Of a stretch of 36,803 nucleotides of DNA, positions 29,179-36,803 are shown in pieces. The DNA comes from Entamoeba invadens IP1 (taxonomy: Eukaryota > Evosea > Mastigamoebida > Endamoebidae): assembly GCF_000330505.1 (NCBI RefSeq), contig NW_004440300.1:8792-45594 (forward strand), in the 5' to 3' direction. How positions within the stretch are numbered: position 1 is the stretch's first letter; the number at the start of each line of letters is the position of its first letter. The notes beneath the pieces were generated by a model that worked only from the letters and a program-made list of their open reading frames with translations, was not told where the DNA came from and did not search any database. A program made the translations under genes and the position numbers.

Positions 29179-30454
29179 TTGACATTTTCTCGATAGTTTG
29201 AATAGTCTTTATTTACAATTAATTATTAAACACATTTTAAAAAAATAAATACACTGTTAATAACTATTATTTCAGACATTGAGTCTATGTATATTCAATT
29301 TAAATTAAATCCAAAAATGTTTTTATTTAAATATGTTTCCAAATAAATTCAATAATAAATGTTTATGTGTTTTAATAATAAAACACAAAACATACAAACT
29401 TATAACAAAAAATAATTATTGAATTATTATAATATATCAAAATAGGCCTATTTTGCAATGATTTCGAAATCATTAATTATATAATTGACTTATCATTTGT
29501 TTTGTTTAATTTGTGAATTGGTAATTGACAAAAATAATAAATATTTTAATTTTATTAAAATAAAGATGTTTGTAAATCAATATTATAATTAATCGATAAT
29601 TTTGGATAAAAATAGAAATTTTCATGTTTTAAAAATATAATGATTTGTTAAACATTATAACCAATTTGATAAACCACGAATATATTGAAAAAACGTTTAA
29701 ATGACAATTATAAACTTAATTTAATAAAATTCAATTTGATCATATAATTAGATCCCTACAAAAGTTTAAGTCAATTGTCGGTGTTTTGTTTAAAAAAACA
29801 TTTTTGGGAAAATACCTTTTTCAAAAAGACTGAAATGTCTAATCATGATTAAATACAATTACAAAAATAATATTGAAACATTACAATTGAAATACATTCA
29901 ATAAAGTCTGTCTTTTAACGTTGTCCTTTTTCAGCTGTTGTCTTTCGTTTTTAAATATAAATAATTGGAATGTTTAAATTTTTTGAAACGTGAGAAAAAC
30001 AATATTTCAGTTTTTTTACTGTTTGGAGAAAGGACAAAATTAAAAGACTGACTCTAATAAATTATATTACAGTTTTTTTATATATTAAATTATTATTAAT
30101 AATATATTAAACCATTTTTAACTTCAAATTAATATATTATTTTACATATAATTTTGAGATTTTACCTTCTACAGTCACAGTTGGTCATATACAATATTAT
30201 CCAAAACAGTTTAAAATATTATCAATAATGGTTATTTTTGAAAAACAATCAGCAAAAGGCTGTTTGGGCCAAATGAATTTTATATTTAAATATTTAAATT
30301 TTAAATCAAATAAAACTATAATAAATTAAAAATTTTGTGTTATTTATATTTTGAAAGATAGCATTGTTTTTAAAAAAACATTATTTGGATTTGTATGGAT
30401 TATTTTTAAAACATGACACTATTTGTTGAAAAAAACATATAATCTAAACATAAA
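29179..30454. other. A+T-rich spacer upstream of the intact TMK
   Basis: About 1.3 kb without a recognisable gene, relic or repeat. It should hold the TMK promoter; no exact GTATTTAAA box was found near the start. Confidence 0.45.
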
Positions 30455-33400
30455 ATGCAACAAGGTATATTAATGAAGTTCGCTTTATTATTTTGTTATT
30501 TTAATTCATTAACAAAAACTGCAAGAGCCATATGTCCGACAATAGAAGTAAAAAATACCATGACGCTATCAGAAACATGTAACCTCAATGATACATTAAA
30601 AATAACAAGTGATTCACAAACACAAACTATATTCACCATGGTTTATACTTCGGTACTTAATATTGTTGGTGAGTTAATATGTGAACACAATTCAATTTTT
30701 GAAATGGAATATGATTCAACTCTTACTACAACAATGGATATAATTTTAAAAGACCAGTCGCAATTCAATTTGTTTGATAATGTTGATTTTAAAGCTAATA
30801 ATGTCATTCAATACAATAAATCAATCTTTACCGTTTTTGCTCATTATATTCCCCGATTCGATATTAATACCATTTATCTATACAACAATTCAACGTTTAA
30901 AATAAAAACATCTTTCCGAGATTATAATCGTTTAAGATTTAGAATTTTTGACAATGCTATTTTTGAAATGGAACAAAACACTGAATTATTTAATTTAGGA
31001 GATATTGAATTAAATAATAATGGAAGTGTAATACTTGATTCAATTCATGACATCTTTTATTTAACTTCATTTCAAAATTCTTCTTTGTTTATAAACCCCT
31101 ATGCTACAATTGATAGAATACACGAATTACAATTTAATCAAAATGGCTTTTTTCAAATGGGTGTTTTTTCAAAAATAAAAAGTTTAGATAATCTGGAATT
31201 AAGTTACAATTCTGTATTTAATATGTTAAACAACTCAACAATTGAAGAAGTGGATCGTTTTGATTTTAATGGGAACACAGTTTTTACTATGTACAGTTAT
31301 TCATCTGTATTAAAATTGAATAATTTGATATTGACTGGAAATTCCAAAATTATATTTTTAGAAAATTCTCTTGTTAATACCACACAAAACTTTGAATTAA
31401 ATAGAAATAGCAATTTTCAAATGTTTTTTGAATCAAAATTTGATTTTGTATCCAATATTATCATTAAAGATTATTCAACTTTTGTTATGATTTCAAGCGA
31501 AATAACTCAAGTTCAAAACTATATTAAAATAAGTGGCAGTGCGTTGTTTGTTATGTACAACAATTCAATAATAAGAAATGTCACACTAATTCAAATCAAC
31601 AATAAAAATAACAAATTTGAAATGAACAACAGTTCCTTTTTAAATTCCTCCAATTTTGAAATCACAAACGGAACTTTTGTGTTAAATATAAATGGCAGTA
31701 GAAACGGTGTTAACAGTACCAACTTTATATGTCGAAACAATGGTACATTTGAAGTAACAGACACTTCATTTATTACAATTCAAGATAATTTGATGTTGGA
31801 TTCGTGTAATATAAAAACAGCTGATAGAACAATCAGAGATTTGCCAATCTTTTTTACTTATCAAATTAATTCAACCAAATTTTCCTTTCAAAGTTTGTCA
31901 GAAGTCGATTTAGCATTTTCTGTAAATCCAATTCAAACAACATTGCCACAAAACACAAAACTGCTCATGGGTAATCGTTTGTTAAGAATAGGAACTTCAA
32001 ACAAAGTGTTTTGCCATTTGAAAACCATAAATGGTGATTACAGTGAGCCATACTGTCCTTGTGATTCTATTAATTGTTATATCACACCACTCAAAAATAT
32101 GACCATTTTTAATTTAATCGTTGATACATCAATAAATACACATCAAAAATACGACGAAGTCGAAGAGGAACTTGACATTGAAAGTGTTGCCATTGGAAAC
32201 AAAAAAGTCTCCTTTTTTAAGACAGACAACTTTACTCTTGGTGTAAATTCACAAATTGATAAGTTAATCACAAACATTTCATCTCTAACAAAAACTGTTC
32301 TTATGGTTTCAAATCAAAGTTTTGTATTTCAAAATGTTGTTTCAAAAGCAATTTACTCAAGTGAAAATGGTACCAAATTTATTATAAATCCAATGTGTAA
32401 AAATGGAAATTATTTCAACACAACAACACAACAATGTGATAATTGTTTGGATTCAAATTGTATTGACTGTTCTTACAATTCAAAAAAATGTTTAAGATGT
32501 CAACAGGAATATTATATTACCAATGACAGTAAATGCATTGAAATACCGAACTGTTTGTTGAAACGATCAAATCGATGTCTAAAATGTTCAAATGGGTATT
32601 TACTTTCTGAAGGTTACTGTCAAAATACATCATCTTGTTTGATTCAAAATTTAAATGGTACATGTCAAATTTGCAGTTTAAAAACGTTTAATTTTAACAA
32701 CATTAAATGTGAAATTGCCGATGAACACTTGTTATACACAAATCAAAATAATATAATTGCTTGTAAAAGTGGGTATAAAACAAATTCCAACAATTGTCAA
32801 AAGTGCTCGGATCTCTACAAATCAAGTGAAGTGTGTGAAAATGGTCGTCCCACGAAATGTGAAATTGAATTTGAAATGAATAAATCTGGACAATGCGAAC
32901 ACAATAACTGTTCTGAACCAAATGATGAAAACGGAAGATGTTCTAAATTTTATGACAACTGCACTTTCATCACAAATTCAAAGTGTTTAGCGTGTAATAA
33001 TAGTTTAATTTTAAACAATACTAAATGTCTTACAAATGACGATATACAATGCACAAACCAGAGTTTGGTTTCTTGTTTGCGATGTAAAGACGCTTATTAT
33101 TTTAATTCATCATCCAACAGATGTGAAAGATGCGATTCAAATTGTTTGACTTGTGTCATAACTCCGACTTATTGTCTTTCATGTCCACCAGGATTTTACA
33201 TTTCAAATAATATTTGCAAAACAAATTCTGAATTGGTGGGAATTTGCACACAATTTATATCATCTGGTGGATGTGCAAAATGCGCTGAAGGTTATTACAG
33301 AAATGGGTTGGACTGTTATAAATGTGATCTTTCATGTTCATTGTGTAATACAAATTTTACATGTTTGACTTGTAATTCAACGAATTACAAAACATGGAGT

Positions 33401-35071
33401 GGAGACTGTAAATCACAAAGTAGTTTAATAGGATGTGATGTGAATGTCACACAATATGGATGCACGCGATGTAAAGAAGGGTATTTTCAAGTCAATACAA
33501 ATGAATGTGAAAAGTGTGAAACAACGTGTCTAACATGTTCGTCCCAAAGAAGTTGCGAATCATGCTTATCATCGAAGGTCTTACTTTCAAGTGGAATATG
33601 TGTGACACTTTCTCAGATAACAAAGTGTAAAGAAATAATCAATTCAAAATGCAACAGATGTTCATTCTGGAATGCACCAAGTTTAGATGGAACTTATTGT
33701 GAAAAGCGTGCTGTATGGTGGGTCATACTTGTTATAGTTCTATTTATTTTATTTGTACTAACGTTTCTTATAATAGTATTGGTTTTTTCTGTGAAGAATG
33801 TTTTGAAAATGATTCACACAAAGGAGTTAGAAAAAACAACAACTATATTCGAAATGGAAAAATCAAATGTCAAATTCATTTCACTTGCAAACAACATTTG
33901 CGTCTCTTCAAAAGAACTCAATTTCAATTCTGAAGTAGAAGAAATTCCTGTCAACGCAGAAACAAAAATTGTGTTTTGTGTTGGCAATATGTCCAAAGGC
34001 GTCTTGAAAATTCAATTCACCATGACAACACAAATCGACAAATTTACGATAAGAGCAACACCAGAAGTCGTCATGTTAAAAAAGAAGTTTGCATGTGAAT
34101 TTTCAATATATTTGAAACCCAAATGCACGTGTCGAATAAATAACACGATTTGCATAGTCTCAAAAAATCTCAAAACAAACGTTGAAAATATAAATGAAAT
34201 CATAATGAAAGGAGTAACGAGTCAATCTACAAGAATAGATTATGACGAGTTGCTTGAAGAATCAAAATTGGGTGAAGGATCTTTTGGTGTTGTTTACAAA
34301 GGAAAATACCGAGGAAATGAGGTGGCCATCAAGAAAATGAAACAGACCGAAGACGGCAAAACTGATAGTGGAGATAAATCAGATGATGAATTTGAAAAAG
34401 AAGTTGCAATGTTAGATAAATTTAGGTGTGAGTATATCATCCATTTCTATGGAGCCGTGTTTATACCAAATAAAATGTGTATGGTCACCGAATTTGCTTT
34501 GTTTGGTTCATTACAAGATTTAATGAAACATAAAATTAGCATAGAAATTGAAATGAAACTTCGAATAAAATTGATGTTGGATTCAATAAGTGGAATAATT
34601 TATTTACACACAAATGGGATATTACACAGAGACATCAAGCCAGACAACATACTGGTTGTTTCAATTGATTTAAACAACAGTGTAAATGCTAAACTGACTG
34701 ATTTTGGAAGTGCAAGAAATGTCAATATGATGATGACTAACATGACATTCACAAAGGGAATTGGTACACCAGTCTACATGGCGCCCGAAGTGTTAAAACG
34801 AGAAAAATATAAAAAGAGTGCTGACGTATACTCTTTGGCTATAACCATGTTCGAGTGTATTTCATGGAGTTATGCGTATTCTAAAGATAAATTCAAATTT
34901 CCTTGGTCAATTGCAGAGTTTGTGATTAAAGGGTCACGATTACCAAAGCCAGATGAGATGAATCAAAACATATATGATATTATTAATGGTTGTTGGGATA
35001 ATGAACCTACAAAAAGAAGTTCTTTAGAAAACGTTAAATATGAGCTTGAAACTATATTTAATCACATTTAG
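30455..35071 (+). CDS. Receptor-like transmembrane kinase (TMK) with 22-residue repeat and CXXC ectodomain
   Basis: The intact frame gives 1538 residues; a second Met at residue 7 (30473) gives a cleaner signal peptide (MKFALLFCYFNSLTKTARA). Residues about 58-451 are about 18 tandem units of about 22 residues, for example SVFNMLNNSTIEEVDRFD and TVFTMYSYSSVLKLNNLI. Residues about 645-1086 are Cys-rich with many CXXC pairs. The single membrane helix begins at W1088. Residues about 1130-1240 form a beta-rich juxtamembrane domain. The kinase has Gly loop GEGSFG (1273-1278), Lys1293, HRDIKPDN with D1393, DFG at 1416-1418 and APE at 1443-1445, all intact. The IKPDN and GTPVYMAPE features suggest Ser/Thr or dual specificity. 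Role inferred: the plasma-membrane receptor senses an external ligand and signals through the cytosolic kinase. The truncated paralogue at 8330 shares everything after residue ~520. Confidence 0.95.
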   Translation: MQQGILMKFALLFCYFNSLTKTARAICPTIEVKNTMTLSETCNLNDTLKITSDSQTQTIFTMVYTSVLNIVGELICEHNSIFEMEYDSTLTTTMDIILKDQSQFNLFDNVDFKANNVIQYNKSIFTVFAHYIPRFDINTIYLYNNSTFKIKTSFRDYNRLRFRIFDNAIFEMEQNTELFNLGDIELNNNGSVILDSIHDIFYLTSFQNSSLFINPYATIDRIHELQFNQNGFFQMGVFSKIKSLDNLELSYNSVFNMLNNSTIEEVDRFDFNGNTVFTMYSYSSVLKLNNLILTGNSKIIFLENSLVNTTQNFELNRNSNFQMFFESKFDFVSNIIIKDYSTFVMISSEITQVQNYIKISGSALFVMYNNSIIRNVTLIQINNKNNKFEMNNSSFLNSSNFEITNGTFVLNINGSRNGVNSTNFICRNNGTFEVTDTSFITIQDNLMLDSCNIKTADRTIRDLPIFFTYQINSTKFSFQSLSEVDLAFSVNPIQTTLPQNTKLLMGNRLLRIGTSNKVFCHLKTINGDYSEPYCPCDSINCYITPLKNMTIFNLIVDTSINTHQKYDEVEEELDIESVAIGNKKVSFFKTDNFTLGVNSQIDKLITNISSLTKTVLMVSNQSFVFQNVVSKAIYSSENGTKFIINPMCKNGNYFNTTTQQCDNCLDSNCIDCSYNSKKCLRCQQEYYITNDSKCIEIPNCLLKRSNRCLKCSNGYLLSEGYCQNTSSCLIQNLNGTCQICSLKTFNFNNIKCEIADEHLLYTNQNNIIACKSGYKTNSNNCQKCSDLYKSSEVCENGRPTKCEIEFEMNKSGQCEHNNCSEPNDENGRCSKFYDNCTFITNSKCLACNNSLILNNTKCLTNDDIQCTNQSLVSCLRCKDAYYFNSSSNRCERCDSNCLTCVITPTYCLSCPPGFYISNNICKTNSELVGICTQFISSGGCAKCAEGYYRNGLDCYKCDLSCSLCNTNFTCLTCNSTNYKTWSGDCKSQSSLIGCDVNVTQYGCTRCKEGYFQVNTNECEKCETTCLTCSSQRSCESCLSSKVLLSSGICVTLSQITKCKEIINSKCNRCSFWNAPSLDGTYCEKRAVWWVILVIVLFILFVLTFLIIVLVFSVKNVLKMIHTKELEKTTTIFEMEKSNVKFISLANNICVSSKELNFNSEVEEIPVNAETKIVFCVGNMSKGVLKIQFTMTTQIDKFTIRATPEVVMLKKKFACEFSIYLKPKCTCRINNTICIVSKNLKTNVENINEIIMKGVTSQSTRIDYDELLEESKLGEGSFGVVYKGKYRGNEVAIKKMKQTEDGKTDSGDKSDDEFEKEVAMLDKFRCEYIIHFYGAVFIPNKMCMVTEFALFGSLQDLMKHKISIEIEMKLRIKLMLDSISGIIYLHTNGILHRDIKPDNILVVSIDLNNSVNAKLTDFGSARNVNMMMTNMTFTKGIGTPVYMAPEVLKREKYKKSADVYSLAITMFECISWSYAYSKDKFKFPWSIAEFVIKGSRLPKPDEMNQNIYDIINGCWDNEPTKRSSLENVKYELETIFNHI

Positions 35072-35374
35072 TAATACCATTTTATTTCTTAAATTAAGTT
35101 GATAAAAAACTAATAATAATAAAAATATATAAAAACAACAGAAAAATGTATTAAAAATAGTAACACAACATTTTTTTTACTTTTACTGTCAGTATTTTTA
35201 TTCTTTTATTTCTTATTTTTCAACTTAAACGGTCAAATGATTTAAGTGAAATTGTCTTATTTATAGTCTTATGATAAATGAAATTGACATCAGAAGGTTC
35301 CTTATATCAAGCCAAATATGAGAATTTAATGTATTTGTAATAAATTCAACAGCAAATTTAAAGGGGAAAAGGAA
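35072..35374. other. Spacer 3' of the TMK gene
   Basis: A+T-rich, no gene. It ends at the repeat-containing patch interpreted as the end of a second MULE. Confidence 0.45.
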
Positions 35375-35422
35375 AACTCGCCCCTTTACAAACTCGCCCT
35401 TTGAGAATTCACCCCTGTAATT
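35362..35422. repeat. Three 16-base tandem subrepeats, possible terminal repeat of the second MULE
   Basis: AACTCGCCCCTTTACA (35375-35390), AACTCGCCCTTTGAGA (35391-35406) and ATTCACCCCTGTAATT (35407-35422) are degenerate units at a 16-base period in an otherwise A+T-rich stretch. AAAGGGG just upstream pairs with CCCCTTT in the first unit. They lie downstream of a MULE transposase gene on the minus strand, where its terminal inverted repeat would be expected. The partner end is outside the window, so this is inferred. Confidence 0.5.
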
Positions 35423-35806
35423 TCACAAAAGTTCAACACAAGTTCAACAAAATTTCAACAATAAATTTTTGTATACAATAAATAAAATATTTATATTTAC
35501 TATATTTTATATTAATAAAATATAATAATTATTTATTATAAATATATACATGTGATGCTTTTAAGATTATTTATTCAAAAAACAACAAATGATTATTTTG
35601 TTCATGTTTTATATTATATAATATTATGATAAAAAACATTTTTATATTAAATGACATTAAACATCAATTATATTTCGTTTTTATCGTTAATTAAATATGA
35701 TTAAATATTATTATAATAATATCAATATTAATGAATTAATAAAATATTATGTTATAATAAAAAATAATTAAATACTGATATAGATTTGTTAATTAAATAA
35801 ATGATT
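35423..35806. other. A+T-rich stretch between the subrepeats and the MULE stop codon
   Basis: No gene was seen. If the second MULE assignment is right, this is its untranslated 3' region. Confidence 0.4.
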
Positions 35807-36803
35807 TAGTTAAGTTTGTTTCTTTTCTTTTTATTATTTCTCTGAGCCAACATTGTTTTCATCAATTTTTTAGTTTCTTTTGCAATACTTTTTCTTCTTC
35901 TTAATTTAGGTGCTTTATAATTGTTATTTTGCATTGATAATTCGACATCTTCTAGAAAACACTCGGTTGATTGCCAACTTCGTTTCTCAATTTGAATTTC
36001 TTTGTCATTTACAATTGTGTCAAATAAATTATCTTCTCTGTGTTAAAATTAAATTATTAATTTAATTTTCATTTTGTTATAATGTAAATTTAACAAACTC
36101 TGTATCTATATGTTGTTCAGTTGGTTGTAATTCTGATTTGTTTTTTCTTGTGTTTCACCAATATTTGTACAATTATCTTCTTGTTCTAATATTTTGATAA
36201 TTTTATTTTCATTATCGACCCCAAGCGCACTTGACTCGGCATCAGATTCAAAAACGGTTCTATTTTCCTTTCTATTTAAAATGATTATACAATCTATTAA
36301 AAATTGTTTCGATGTCAAAGGAATTTCACTAATTAACTCTTTTTGTTTTTCGTTAATTGACATATTTTTCTCAGTGGTTTTTTTGTTTTGTCGTTGTTTA
36401 ATTAACTGTGTGTTGTATTGAAAAAATTTGACGTCCAATATTTTTAGATATTTTTTGAGTTTTTCTATAAAAACGTGAACATTTGGATGTGTTAACCCAC
36501 TTAATCTGTTCAAAGCAAAAATGAAAGCTTTCTGCACGATTTGATGTCCTTTCTGTTAATCCATAGACACACCAAAACCGTTTCTTAAAAGCCCCGATTA
36601 AATAATTGTTTTTGAAATAAATCAACACTTTGTTTATATCTTCATCGTTGTTGTCTTTTACAATTTCATCAAATGCGGAAGTAATTCTATCTTCTGGAAG
36701 ATAAGGAAGACACATTAACATTTTTACTACAAATTTAAGTTGGTCTCCATCAACATACCTTCTTTTAAGACCAAGATATGAAACCCTTCGAAACAACGAT
36801 GAC
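35807..36803 (-). pseudogene. Second MULE transposase, C-terminal part, with frameshifts (runs off window)
   Basis: The frame from the window edge gives LPEDRITSAFDEIVKDNN, IYFKNNYLIG and FWCVYGLTERTSNRAESFH. This matches the C-terminal block of MULE transposases, like ENRTNNISELFHSGF in the first MULE. At the A5 run 36517-36521, dropping one base joins ESFHFALNRLSGLTHPNVHV. The frame continues to the T6 run at 36141-36146, where one more base joins into SELQPTEQHIDTE. A predicted intron at 36038-36098 then leads to EDNLFDTIVNDKE and a Lys/Arg-rich tail (KLRRRKSIAKETKK), stop 35807-35809. Both frameshifts lie in homopolymers, so the gene may be intact in reality. The catalytic core is outside the window. 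It is not a duplicate of the first MULE, as the sequences differ widely. Confidence 0.7.
36038..36098 (-). other. Predicted intron in the second MULE transposase
   Basis: This 61-base segment begins GTTTGT and ends ACAG on the minus strand. Splicing joins ACA GA to A GAA GAT, giving DTEEDNLFDT, and connects to an 76-codon open tail. The donor matches the Entamoeba consensus exactly. It depends on correcting the nearby T6 frameshift. Confidence 0.55.

Noticed and set aside
1..36803. CRISPR arrays, bacterial operons, Shine-Dalgarno sites or riboswitches
   Set aside because: No direct-repeat arrays with unique spacers were seen, and the introns, promoter boxes and gene families are eukaryotic.

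Overview
The window looks like a scaffold piece from an Entamoeba genome, most likely one of the DNA-transposon-rich species such as E. invadens or E. moshkovskii. This is inferred from gene content and was not tested by any search. The support is: very A+T-rich DNA with short gene-poor spacers; small introns with GTTTGT or GTATGT donors; a GTATTTAAA core-promoter box; a receptor-like transmembrane kinase (TMK) with a CXXC-rich ectodomain; BspA-like leucine-rich-repeat (LRR) proteins; a TLDc protein; Mutator-like (MULE) transposases; and a tRNA gene fragment beside a 100-N assembly gap.

Layout. 1-55: right end of a TTAA-flanked non-autonomous DNA element. 565-1862: cytosolic-type HSP70 pseudogene. 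2179-2607 (-): Gln/Pro-rich protein with two C-terminal membrane helices, broken by one TGA. 5238-7617: complete but decayed Mutator-like element with terminal inverted repeats and a 9-bp target duplication. 8330-11382: TMK pseudogene lacking its N-terminal half. 12572-14272: intact divergent HSP70-like gene, convergent with a three-exon small GTPase gene (14470-15204, -). 15644-16560: LRR pseudogene. 17060-17881: nitroreductase-like pseudogene of unusually high G+C, convergent with a 96-residue unknown protein. 18706-19620: intact TLDc protein. 20323-22229: LRR gene with several frameshifts. 23296-23438: assembly gap and 3' part of a tRNA, probably Gly. 23578-23811 (-): monoubiquitin gene. 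26390-29178: LRR pseudogene with a GPI-anchor-like C-terminus, split by a 603-bp TTAA element. 30455-35071: intact 1538-residue TMK. 35375-36803 (-): 3' part of a second MULE transposase with a predicted intron.

The window shows no operon or pathway. It is a mosaic of surface-receptor and LRR family members, single housekeeping genes and transposons. By reading frame, the intact genes are the HSP70-like protein, the small GTPase, the TLDc protein, ubiquitin, the large TMK and possibly the 96-residue protein. Most of the rest carries frameshifts or stops. Several frameshifts lie in A or T runs and could be base-calling errors rather than real decay.

The most interesting signals are: (1) the 603-bp TTAA element, whose removal with one TTAA exactly rejoins the LRR reading frame; (2) about 18 tandem repeats of about 22 residues in the TMK ectodomain, which read like a beta-solenoid; (3) the MULE with matching target duplications and ends built of short tandem subrepeats.
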